From Rheum nobile (lineage: Eukaryota; Streptophyta; Magnoliopsida; Caryophyllales; Polygonaceae): a stretch of 64,000 nucleotides of DNA. Location of the stretch: the NCBI GenBank assembly GCA_027886185.1, contig WOAB01000583.1, forward strand, positions 6,014,001 to 6,078,000, in the 5' to 3' direction. Under the pieces are notes generated by a model. The model did not search any database. It was given only the letters and a program-made list of their open reading frames with translations, and had not been told where the DNA came from. Below, piece by piece: positions 19,743 to 30,035 of the stretch. A program made the translations under genes and the position numbers. Within the stretch, counting starts at the first letter, position 1. The number at the start of each line of letters is the position of its first letter.

Positions 19743-21105
19743 TGATAGGTGTTATTTCATACACCTTTACTAGCAATTATTAGCATGATTTGGAGGAATT
19801 TATGAGTGGTTTTTAGGCTAAGTCTGTGATCCAGAAGTTATGGAGAGAAGTGAAGATATTCCTGGATTTACAGCTTAGATGGAGACATGAGGATGAAGAT
19901 GGAGATGGAGCTGTTGGAGCATGCATGGAGAAGACTACCAACACTGGGTAGTAATGAAGAACAGCAGAAGAAGAGAGTGAGCTAGCTCACCGCCCCGCGC
20001 CAGAGTCACCGCGGCCCGACGGTGACTCTCAGAGAAGAATGACGCCCCGCGGTGGAAAGCCTGACGCCCCGCGGTGGATCTCACCGCCCCGCGATGGCCG
20101 TGTTAAGTGTCGCGCGTCTGAAGACTTTTATTTCCTTTTATTGTTTTCAGATTTTGTTATTTTATTATTTTGTTTCCTTTATTATTTTCATTAGTTTAAC
20201 CTAGTTTTCTGAAGACTATTTAAGCCCTCTTTCTAGGTTAAGAGGGAGACACTTAGAACACAACTCGTTACTGCTTTATTTCAGACGTTATTTCCCTTAG
20301 TTTTCATTCTCGTTTGAATGGAGAACTAACTTCCCTCTGTTCTACTAGACGATTGAAGCAATACAGTTGATGTGTTTGTGAGATTTCTATTCCTTGTTCT
20401 TATCCTTATAAATGTTGGTTTGATTCTCTTGGTTATATTGAATATTGATTTCTTGTTGTTCTTCTTAGCCTGATCAACTAGGTTGAATACTTTTTATCAA
20501 TTGCTAGGATTGCATATAGGGGTTCCGAGTGCATATCTAGTGGCATACACAATTGTGCGTATAGGGGTTCCGAGCGTACAATTGTGAGTGAGAATCAGTT
20601 GCATGCGAGTATTAATACGTCTTTCTATTTGCATGTATCCTACATCCTTGTGTGTATTGCTATTGCTTTGTCAGTGGTAAAGTATACCGACAACTGTGAG
20701 AATCGGAGGTACTTTACCAGTGACATAGTGATAAGTCTATCGACAACTGTGAGAATCGATAGTACTTAATATCAGGGTGGGAACAACTATAAGGATAGTA
20801 AAAGAACTTGGATTACATAGATTTCTGTGATCAAATTATATCTCTGTATTGTGGATCTCGCTCTAGTAGGACTACTTTTCCATTATATTTTCTCAACTCA
20901 ACCAAACTTGTTTGCTTTGCTTGCTCGTGATAACTAAACCCACATGCTTGTTACTTGTCATTCACAATTGCATACTGCATCAGATCTTCCCTGTGGATTC
21001 GACCCTTGTTTGCTTACTATACATCTGTTTAGTAGGTTTGTTAGGACTATTTATTTTGATAAGGCTAATCAACGATACTTGTATTGCGCATCTTTATCCC
21101 CGTCA
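19743..21105 (+). repeat. 3' LTR of Athila-like element A
   Basis: Starts TGATAGGTG after the PPT, ends CCCCGTCA, then the TACCC duplication. Differences from the 5' LTR are few: CACCAG/CAGCAG near 19961, a changed GC motif near 19996, an extra GATGAA, and scattered substitutions. Confidence 0.95.
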
Positions 21106-23284
21106 TACCCCCCATTTGGTCAAAAACTTTATAGTTTGATGATATGTGGAGGGTAAAATTTTCATGGTGTGAATCCAGGGTCTGCCGAGGATTGCATTGT
21201 ATGGGGACGGGCAATCGAGTATCAAGAACTTTACATGTTGGTTAACTCCACTGGCGTACGTTGTTAGCACTATTTCACTGAGGGTATGTTTGACTTCTCC
21301 ACTGAACCTGACCAACGGAGTGGACTTTTGGGTCAAATCGTCCTCGCTTTGACCCATACCCTTCAAGGCGTCTAGTGTCAATAAGTTCGTGGAGCTACCT
21401 GTGTATATTAATACTCGACGTATGAGACAATTACCAATTGATAAAGAGATTACCAGACCATCGTGATGGTCACCTAACGTTTCAACTTCGGAATCGTCGA
21501 AGGTGATGGCGGGTGTGCCTATGGCCCGTGGTCGCCTTGCCTTCGATCGGACTGGTCTGTCACCTTTGCTTTCTTTGGCGTATCTCTTGGCGGCCGAGTA
21601 TGTGTTTCCACACACGTCCGACCCTCCTGAAATGGTGTTAATCATTTTAGTATGCACTGGAGATGGTGGTTTATCGGTTGTTACCTGGTCCCTTCTGTCT
21701 AGGGTTGCTTTCACTTTGTCGGATATGATGTCGCGCATGAGTCCTTGTGCGAGGAGTCTTGTGACTTCTTTGCGCATGGTGATGCATTCGTCTGTGGAGT
21801 GAACATGATCTCTGTGGAACTCACACCATCGGCTCATATCCTTCTTGGCATCTGGCTTGTTGCCCTTCCGAGGTCATCTTACTTCCTTCCCATACTTGTC
21901 GAAACTATTAACGAGTTTCGGCATGGAAATGTTGAAGTTGTAGGAATGGACCTTCGGGGGGAGAGCTAGGTTGTTCTTCCAATCTTGATTCTTGTCATAA
22001 GACTTATTTACCTGACTTGGATCGCTTCGTCCCTTAGGATAGGGTTGGTGTCGCTTGTCGCGTTGATGGTCTGAAGATGACCTTCGGTCGACTCGATCAG
22101 GGCTTTCGTCTGCTTTTGTGGGCTCTTTGTCTTCTTCTAACCTGACCTAGGCCATGGTCTTTGCTTGTACGTCTTCAAAGCTTTGACATGGGTATTTGGT
22201 CAGTTCGCGATAGAGTTCGCTACCTCTGATCAACCCCCAGTGGAAGGCTTCGATCGACGTCGGGACGTCGCAATGCGGAATCGCGACCCTCTCCTGTTGT
22301 ACCTGTTAAGATAGTCTCTTAGAGGTTCACTGTACCTTTCCACGATCCTGTATAGATCGCTTGATTGCTTTTCCAGTCTTCGACTACTAGCGAACTGGTT
22401 CTTGAATGAATTGACCAGATCGGCAAATGAAGAAATGGAGCCTTGCGACAAGTGCATAAGCCAAATTAGTGCAGGTCCTGTGAGGGTCATGCCAAAACTT
22501 TTGCACATGATCGCTTCGCGATTCCCTCTCGGAATAGAAATAGTCATTAATTTTTTCTTGTAAATGGAAATGTAAGCATCGGGGTCCCTGGTCCCATCGT
22601 AGTTGGGCATGTTTGGGACATGGAACTTTTTTGGGATCTCGACGCGTGCGATCGCCTCTACAAAAAGCGAGTATTCGTATCCATCGATGCCTCCTTCTCG
22701 ATCGGCTTCAGGACTCCTGGAATTCGAGCGATGCGATCGTCCAAAGACTTCATATGCTCGTTGATAGCTTGTTGTATGAGGGTTTAGAGATCCTTTGATG
22801 TGGTGACCTGCGAAAGGGCTACTCGAGTCTTTGTGGGCTCGGTCATGGAAACCGGAGCGTTAGTCGTGAAAGTATTGACCGAAGGAGTTTGAAACATGCC
22901 AATAGGTTGAGTAACGCTTTGAGTGATCGCTGCTACGGGCGTCGAGATTGCTCCATCCATGTTGAGACGTGTCGAGAGGCTCTCAGCGTTGACCACGCAT
23001 CTCAATCCTCCTGGGGCCGAAGAGGCCGAATTCACCTGCGATTTCAAAAGTTCATTTTCATGAGTTAGTCGTCTAATTTCAACTTCGGATTAAGCACTTA
23101 GGGTTTCGATTCTTCAGCGTTGTTGGGCTAGGTCTTCTTGGAGGACGCTCATGTTCTTTTCCAATTCTTGAATTTGGGTATCCAAGATTGGTGGGTTGAC
23201 GACGTCTTCGGCTTGGTTTGCGACCAAGGAGCCAGCCTAAACTTGGTCTTCAGCGGGGATCATGGGATTTCCGAGATCGGCCAT
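21106..23284 (-). pseudogene. Tat-like Ty3/gypsy gag-protease remnant
   Basis: Minus-strand gag starts at the ATG 23284 (MADLGNPMI) and contains a gag capsid segment (22610-22230: YDGTRDPDAYI, FKNQFASSRRLEKQ, SLRDYLNRYNRR-like) and a zinc knuckle-like CEFHRDHVHSTDEC (21825-21784). The protease has RRVLIYTGSSTNLL at 21405, where the catalytic Asp is Tyr (TAC), and ends NAILGRPWIHTMK then TKWGV at the insertion site. Stops in early gag (V-TAG-A, R-TGA-R, A-TAA-S) can each come from a single C-to-T change. The element is dead. Confidence 0.88.
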
Positions 23285-23320
23285 GATTGGATGAGGATTG
23301 GATCGTTGATTGGCTAGATG

Positions 23321-23337
23321 CCCCATGGTGGGTGCCA
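23321..23337 (-). other. Primer binding site of the Tat-like element
   Basis: TGGCACCCACCATGGGG on the minus strand lies 3 bases inside the LTR edge at 23341. TGGCACCCACC is typical of Tat/Ogre-lineage elements; the exact primer tRNA (tRNA-Arg in Ogre) is not verified here. Confidence 0.7.
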
Positions 23338-23340
23338 AAT

Positions 23341-23855
23341 TGTATTGCAGCAAAAAAATGAATCGACCTAAATCGCCTTAAGACGAACAACTAGACAATG
23401 GTTAGATCGAATTTATCTAAATAATCCAAATCAACTTGATAATTAAGTAGACAAAATTAAACAAGTGTTATATAAACTAATCTCCCTGAAGAGAGATATG
23501 AACCAACACAAAGATTCAATCGTCGGTCGCTTCAATGTAGATATGAGAGAACAATTTGAGAAGACAATTCCTTCGTAAAGAATAGTAGGATGCTGCTATA
23601 GTTGAATAAGAATGATTGTGTATGTTACATTGATGGTCTAGTTACATAATTATGTTAATCCTAGGCTAAGATCGGCTTCATAGGTCAGTCCGAGATTTTC
23701 GGAAGTCGTTGAGTCATCCAACAGTCCACCGAGATCTTCTCCAGCGTCCACTTGTTTGCAATGTCTCGCTCCTCTGTTCCTCCAGATCTTCTAGAAGAGA
23801 GTCCAGCAAATACTTCGGGCTTGGGCCAATGGACCCAAAAAGTTGTGGCCCAACA
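23341..23855 (-). repeat. Candidate 5' LTR of the Tat-like element
   Basis: Inner boundary is clear (plus-strand TGTATTGCAGC after the PBS). The outer boundary is a guess: CA at 23854-23855 gives a minus-strand start TGTTGGGCC. The partner LTR is not in the window, so the edge cannot be confirmed. Confidence 0.5.
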
Positions 23856-23865
23856 ATGTGTATAA

Positions 23866-24575
23866 CTTTTGATGTGCATACATTTTTTTCCTGTATGTGC
23901 ATAAATATTGACATGTATGTGCATCTAATTGGTACTAAGTGTGCATATATGGTTTTTTAAAAATGTGCATGAGTTTTAACTGTGTGTATTCAAGTTTTTT
24001 TGTCCATAGGAGACACTTAGGTCATTACAGTGGGGGATGTGGGATCGAATGCGTGACCTCGTGATCACGGGGTGTCATACTTACCAGCTAAGTTGGGAAG
24101 ACTTGACTGTGTGCTTGAGTTTGTAAAGTGCATATGTTTTTGCCTAGGTGTGCATGCAAATTGGTCTACAAGTGCATTTAATTCGTACTAGGTGTGCATA
24201 TATGGTTTTTGTATTGAAAATGTGCACGAGTCTTAAAATATATGTGCTTAAAATTTCAAAGTGCATAAGTTTTTGCATGTATGTGCATATAAATTAGTCT
24301 ACATGTTCATCTATTTTGTACTAGACGTGCATATCATTTTTAATGAAAATGTGCATGGGTTTTTTAATGTGTGCATGACCTTTTGATGTGCATATTTGTT
24401 TTAGCTGAATGTGCATGTCAGATTGACATGAATGTGCATAACTTTTGTACTGGATGTGCATAGCTTGTGTTTTGAAATGTGCATGTTTTTTTTTTTTTTT
24501 ATGTGCATGACTTTCAAAATGAATACATTTTTGTTTGTAGATGGATAACTTTGGTATTGTACGTGCATAGACAGA
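23866..24575. repeat. Degenerate tandem repeats rich in TGTGCAT
   Basis: More than 20 copies of (T)GTGCAT(A/G) occur in 700 bp. A longer unit of about 120-140 bp can be followed three times (from 23875, 24130 and 24265), with landmarks such as CTAGGTGTGCATATATGG and AAAATGTGCAYGAG. An unrelated 110-bp piece (about 24000-24115) interrupts it. Short minus-strand reading frames full of MHI or MCT repeats are products of the motif, not genes. Confidence 0.8.
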
Positions 24576-25537
24576 TCCAACCAAGAAAGTGCAAGTGCCC
24601 ATGTTTCACCCCAAATATACACATATTTTCATTTATATTTCGATCGTACCGAATTATTTCGATTTTATGCAATTTTTAATCCAGATCTTTAATTTCTTGA
24701 ATCGGATGACCCATAATCATTCTTATATCTCTCTTGGACGCCCGTTCTCACTAGAACCAAACCCATTTATGTTTGGGGTTGGTTAGAATAAGCCTTTTTT
24801 GTCCTTTTCTACCAATTTAAATTAAAATTTCAATCCCTCTTTCCCCCTAATAATCCATTTTGCAAAATAGGCTTATTACAATCTACAATAACATGTAAAC
24901 AATGAGACCCTTTATCTAGGAGCAAGCAAATGAATTAATCTTTCCGACTGAAAATGCCCCATATGCTCAACTTGTATTCATCCTAGCATCTAAAAAAATT
25001 GGTTCAAATATCTGAGTCGAGTATCCAGATGATCTGATTAAGACCTATTTTCCTAAATAAAATGAGAAAATTGTGTTTACTAGAAAACTTTATATGGTTA
25101 ATTGCATCCATATTCCTAAGAGTTAAGTTTCTGACCTCCCAATTATTTTAAGGGCGTGTTTGGTACAAATTTAAGTATATGAATGAAAAGAGGTATGGTG
25201 TTGGATACGTGTTTGGTAAATTTTACGGGAATAAAATTATGGCACTTTTTGGGAATTTTTTTCTAAATTTTAGGCTATTTAGTTGCTTATCTTTTCATCC
25301 TCTTCATGTTGCCCAATTGTTTCTTATTGCATCATATATTGGCGCATACTTCCTTATTTCCTCTTCACGCCTAGGGATAGTGACGAGACGGGATCTTTCC
25401 ATTCTTCGTGGGGTTTTCCTGCGGACAAATAATTAAACGGGAATGGGGAAATAATTTAATCCATGCGTATGGATGGGGAGTGGGGCGGGATAGAGGTCTA
25501 TGCCCCGTTCCCGCCCCCGTTTGGGAAATCTATGGGG
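24576..25537. other. Intergenic, no gene seen
   Basis: AT-rich sequence. GGGCGTGTTTGGTACAAATT near 25152 resembles the TIR of a hAT-type MITE, but I could not find its partner. A GC-richer stretch from 25380 leads into the foldback. Confidence 0.5.
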
Positions 25538-26402
25538 ATCCCCGCCAAATATAGTATTTTTAAAAAAAATTGTAATCCTAAACCCTAAATTGTATACCTT
25601 ATATACCCTAAAGTCCATACCCTTTAGAGATTCAACCCTAAATCACAAACCATCTAAATTCTAAACCCTAATATATATGTAAATTAAAACTAAAATAGTG
25701 TATTGTTGTGTGGTAAACGGGGACGAGAATCCCCGACGAGGAACGGAATCCCGACGGGGACGAGGGGAGATTTTGTTCCCTGTTCGGGGATGAGGACGAA
25801 GAATGAGGAGGTAAACGGGAATGGGGAAGTCCATTCAGCACTTTCGCAAGATTGATCCTGTTTGACTCGGTTTTCGGCGACACTTTCTTTTCAATCGTGC
25901 TTTGCACGATTGAAAAGAAAGTGTTTTGGAGGATTTCCCTATTAGGGACGATGGATGAGACGTCTAACCCTCCCCATCCCTGCTCGAGGAATAATTTTTT
26001 TCCCTGTCCTCGTCCCCGTGGTGGAGAATGGGGATTCCCTGGAGGAGGGCCAAGATAGAAGACAACCGATGCTTTTGTGTCGCTCCTTTATTGCTCGAGT
26101 GTTTGAAGAGGAGTCCATTCCCATTTACCTCCCCATTCTTCATCCTCATCCCCGAACAGGGAACAAAATCTCCCCTCGTCCCCGTCGGAATTCCGTTCCT
26201 CGTTGGGGATTCTCGTCCTCGTTTACCACACAACAATACACTATTTTAGTTTTAATTTACATATATATTAGGGTTTAGAATTTAGATGGTTTGTGATTTA
26301 GGGTTGAATCTCTAAAGGGTATGGACTTTAGAGTATATAAGGTATAAAATTTAGGGTTTAGGGTTACAATTTTTTTTTAAAAATACTATATTTGGCGGGG
26401 AT
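25538..26402. repeat. Large foldback (inverted repeat) with ~280-bp arms
   Basis: The left arm (about 25538-25835, CCCCGCCAAATATAGT to GTAAACGGGAATGGGG) is mirrored by the right arm (about 26115-26402), including telomere-like CCTAAACCCTAA stretches and a CGGGGACGAG-rich block. The roughly 280-bp spacer contains a perfect 20-bp palindrome at 25881-25923. No transposase is seen. It could be a foldback element or a hairpin source of small RNAs. Confidence 0.8.
25881..25923. repeat. Perfect 20-bp inverted repeat with 3-bp loop
   Basis: CACTTTCTTTTCAATCGTGC (25881-25900), TTT, and its exact reverse complement (25904-25923), nested near the centre of the larger foldback. Confidence 0.9.
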
Positions 26403-26919
26403 ATGGTTTGTGTTTAGTCTTTTTATTTGCTTTATTGTATTTTCCTCACTTGTTTAGTTAATATACTAGTGTAATACCCGTGCCTTGCATGGGATTTGTT
26501 TATTTTTTCTTACATTTAAAAAAAATAGTATATAAAAAATATATATTTAATTGGTATAGAAATATGTAGGTAGTGACTATTATAAAAGTAGATGAATGCT
26601 AATGTAAAAAAGGACTAATTGAATACAAAACATTGAAGAGATTAACAAAATACATTATCGAAAGAGAGACGAAACTCTCCATAACTTTATTAATAGTAAA
26701 ATTGGCTAAGTAGTTTTGAAACGTGGATAGTCACATCCCTAACATCTATACTACTAAAACGATAAAGCATAATCAAAATGTTTATCTAATACATAAAAAC
26801 AAAACCCTTAACATAAAATCTCGTAAGATGTTCAAAATTGCTATAAATTATGAAAAACTTCGTTGTATACTACATTGGTAGTAGTATTAGATCTTTTTTG
26901 TTTTTGTCCCATATCAAAA

Positions 26920-28010
26920 TCTTCAAACCTTTCTTGCTAGTAACTCTTGATGATGCAACATAAAACTGACCGTGAGTAATGCAACATAAAACTGACCACG
27001 AGTGAAAACAGGGCGAGGAAGATACAAACCGACATTTGTAAGAGATTGGCTCTGGCTATTGTTTATCGTCATAGCACAACAGACACTCAAGAGAAGTTGT
27101 CTTCGTTGAAACTTGAACGGGTATGAAGTGTCTGACTGTGACATGAGCATGCGAGGATTCAAAACTGTATGTCTAATATTGTAGTTAAAATAATTCGTCC
27201 TTGTATGACATGATTGTCGAGCTGTGTGGTTATCAATCTTGTCCCATTGCATAAACTTGAAGACTGGTCAATATTTCAAAGCAACATAATAGGGACCTTA
27301 ACCTTAGTTTTCAATACATGATTTGGGACACCAAAGCATCTAATACTTTTCAAGTAGTCAGAAGTATAAACACTTGCATCATTGTCTACAATGAAACTTG
27401 TCTTGCAAAGGCTATCCGAACTGAGATACACTTTCTCATTACCTGGTAACAAAGACAATATATAGTTATTAACTCTATCTACCTCTTCATGTGTTGGTGA
27501 AAGAATTGCTCGTTCTTCAAAGTATTTTGGAGACAATTGATTGTCCAAAAGAGAGAGATAAACAAACTTAATAATTGTTGGAATCAGATCTAAGTCATAA
27601 TCCTTCACCAATAGTTCATCAGGAATTTGTATTTGTGTTTCTCCATCTTGTCATCACCTACAGTACCATCTCTGATGCTTAATACCCTTTCAGAAAATTC
27701 ATTTGCTTCTTGGATATCATAATTAGATGTACCTTGTTGAATCCTCACGTTTCTTGTCAAATTAAGAATTTTTCAATATTCCTACAAATAAAAGGAATTA
27801 ATGGTGACAAAAATGATATCTTACTTGCTTCCTTTTGTGATAACGGGTAGGATTTGCCTAAAGTCTCCACCAAATACTACGATTTTCTCTCAAAAAGGTT
27901 GTACTGAACTAAGGGGATTTGTAGCTCATAGAATATCTTTTAAAGTCATGTCTAATGCTTCAAAATAGAATCTATTCGTCATCGGAGCTCATCCCAGATA
28001 ATAAGTTTGG
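26920..28010 (-). pseudogene. Helitron Pif1-like helicase remnant
   Basis: In pieces on the minus strand: FYFEALDMTLKDIL and VFGGDFRQILPVI (about 27985-27830), ERAILSPTHEEVDRVNNYILSLLPG and VPNHVLKTKVKVPIMLL (27611-27276), then YPFKFQRRQ and AMTINNSQSQSL (27150-27020). These are the C-terminal helicase motifs of plant Helitron RepHel proteins. Walker A and the Rep HUH domain are missing; several stops and frameshifts occur. It is clearly homologous to the better-preserved copy at 47088-48724. Confidence 0.85.
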
Positions 28011-28502
28011 CAGCACAAATCAATTCAAATAGTTTTGTACTTGAACTTAAGTTGTAAAGTTAACAAAACCTTAACTTGTGAAGATGATCAAACTATATTA
28101 ACTACGACCAATAAGTACTTAAAAAATAATATTAATAATGATAAATTATATTTAACAAATATGTTGTGAAGATTAGGCCCATATGAAATTTGATTTACAA
28201 TTATGTTAAAGTGGGTTATTTATTTTATAGAGTTGTCGTTTGAAGATAAAATACATTATAAAAGAGCATATATATATATATATATAGATCTATGCTCTAG
28301 TAAAACAACCCTTTATAGTGAAACGAGTGGATAAATATAGAGCATTAGATTAGACTAAAAAGAAGGGCTGAGATTTAATTTAGAGGGACACAAATTTAAA
28401 AAGTGGAATCACCCACACCAAAATTTTCCAATTTCCTACTTTCATGGGATATCAATCATCCCTCTTTCCTAAAATTGTGGTCATTCAACTCCCATTTCCA
28501 TA

Positions 28503-29105
28503 TATTTTCTTTTCCGTTTTCTTTCTTCCTTCCTCTCTTTTCCTGTCTCTGTCGCACCACCCGAAAACACCATCTTCCCCCTTGCGCCCTTCCGCGAGCC
28601 ACCGGCGGCCACAGCAGTGCCCAGATCCGAGCCCGCCTCACCGACCCACACCCGCGCCCAGCCAAATCCGCTGGAGCTGCTGTGCTTCACCGTCTTCGAC
28701 CCATCTCCCGCTCAGCCTCGCTCACCCACCGTGCCGCTGCGAGCCCTGCACCAGACCACCGGCGACCATCTCTCCTACACCATTGTGCGCCTGCCCCGTA
28801 CCGGTGCACACAGATCCACCGTATTTCTGTTGAACCCCCTCGTGCCCTCCCGCGAGCCACCGCGCCCTGCACCAGACCACCTCGCCTTGCTGCTCGCGAA
28901 CCAACCACTGCACCTGCTCTCACCATCCCCACGTGCCCAGATCCGAGGGACCTCTTCGCTGTTGCCGCGCCGCTGTCCGCCGGAGCCGCTGCACTCTAAC
29001 CAGCCCCGTCGTGTAGATGCTTGCTTCCACTGAGTCTATGTTGCCCTGTTCGTCGGCGAACAATACCGGCGACCTCCCAACAACTCCCATCCTAGCCACA
29101 TTGGT
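28503..29105 (+). pseudogene. GC-rich captured exon-like fragments, Pro/Ala/Arg-rich
   Basis: Sharp rise in GC content within AT-rich DNA. Open frames of 198 and 138 codons overlap, but both are low-complexity Pro/Ala/Arg/His sequence with no domain. Phrases recur within the block (GTGCCCAGATCCGAG twice, CGCGAGCCACCG twice, CCCTGCACCAGACCACC twice), showing internal duplication. A donor-like site (TTGGTGAGTC) lies at about 29100. This fits gene 5' ends captured by a MULE rather than a resident gene. Confidence 0.5.
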
Positions 29106-29552
29106 GAGTCTGGTACTTAATTTTCTACTCTCAATTCAGTCTTGTCGTCAAACTTTAAATATTTTGGGCTGATTTTTAGTGCTCTTCTTTCTCCACTGTT
29201 AATGGTGGTAAGAATTTAGTTGTGTTTTGATTATGAACGAAATTGTATGTTACTGATCGTTGTCGTTGATTTTTTTGACTTCGTTACTTTGGGTAATTAC
29301 TAATTGGATATGTTACTGTTATTCAATTTGCTGATTTTGTTGATTTTATTGGTTTAATTTGCTGATTTTGTTGATTTTACTTTTCTGATTTTATTGGTTT
29401 AATTTGCTGATTTTGTGATTCACTCAAATCTTCTAATTTGGGTAATCAATAGTTTATTCATCTTGTTTTGTAATTTGGGTAGTCAATATATAATTCTGTG
29501 ATTTTATTGGTTTAATTTGCTGATTTTTTTGACTTCGTTACTTTGGGTATTT

Positions 29553-30035
29553 CCTTGGCCGTGAATATGATATTCATTTGTGTGGATGGGATATGCATTT
29601 TTCATAAATTGATATGCAGAATATACTTGTATGATATGCAATTTTTTATGATAGATTATTTCATTGGTTGTGATTGTGATATTCATTTGTGTGGATGAGT
29701 TATGCATTTTCTATATATTGATATGCAGAATAAGCCGCGGGCGCGGCCAAGGAAGATCTCGCTGAGTGATATTCTCGTCAGAAGCTGAGAAGAACAGGCC
29801 GCGGGCGCGACCAAGGAAGATCTCGCTGAGTCCGGCCATGCAATTATGTGGATGGGATATGCATTTATTGTACAGTGATATGCAGAATACACTTGTATGA
29901 TATGCAATTTGTAATTATGGATTATTTCCTTGGCCGTAAATATGATATTCATTTGTATGGATGGGATATGCATTTTTTGTACAGTGATATGCAGAATATA
30001 CTTGTATGATATGCAGTTTTTCTCTCTCTAATCTC
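29553..30035. repeat. Tandem repeat of ~130-150 bp with GC-rich insert
   Basis: At least three units share GATATTCATTTGTRTGGATG, GGGATATGCATTTTT, GTGATATGCAGAATA and CTTGTATGATATGCA. The middle unit is interrupted by the GC-rich doublet at 29733-29840. Partial copies extend to about 30080. Confidence 0.8.
29733..29840. repeat. GC-rich doublet CCGCGGGCGCGGCC + AAGGAAGATCTCGCTGAGT
   Basis: A roughly 35-bp phrase (GCCGCGGGCGCGGCCAAGG then AAGATCTCGCTGAGT) occurs twice, separated by about 30 bp, in the middle of an AT-rich tandem repeat. The motif resembles the GC clusters of Athila LTRs (CCGCGACCGCGGCC at 7520) but is not identical to any. Confidence 0.75.

Larger units (their letters stand above)
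1296..21105 (+). mobile_element. Athila-like LTR retrotransposon A (non-autonomous), split by a nested composite
   Basis: Two nearly identical LTRs (1296-2651 and 19743-21105) begin TGATAGGTGTT and end CCCCGTCA, flanked by the perfect 5-bp target duplication TACCC (1291-1295 and 21106-21110). The PBS is complementary to the tRNA-Asp 3' end, as usual for Athila. Between them lie gag-protease, a conserved double hairpin, an env-position ORF and two polypurine tracts. Reverse transcriptase, RNase H and integrase are missing. Without the nested insert (7300-18778) the element is about 8.3 kb. It inserted into the Tat-like element represented by 838-1290 and 21106-23855. LTR divergence is very low by eye, so insertion was recent relative to its host element. 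Confidence 0.95.

Noticed and set aside
24015..24085. GGGATCGAATGCGTGACC resembling a tRNA T-arm or SINE B box
   Set aside because: The B box consensus is not met, no A box at proper distance and no cloverleaf could be drawn.
23866..24575. Regular short repeats that might suggest a CRISPR-like array
   Set aside because: Repeats are short, degenerate and irregularly spaced, the organism is a plant, and no cas genes occur.
26466..28288. Helitron 3 ending at 28288 (minus-strand TCTATATATATA)
   Set aside because: Possible, but the TA run there is also the edge of the MULE-like element, and 31274 shows better similarity to the Helitron 1 5' region; kept as an alternative only.
28403..28999. 198-codon frame rich in Pro, Ala, Arg and His
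   Set aside because: Low complexity, overlapping open frames on both strands, internal duplications and no domain; it is better explained as captured GC-rich gene fragments inside a MULE-like element.
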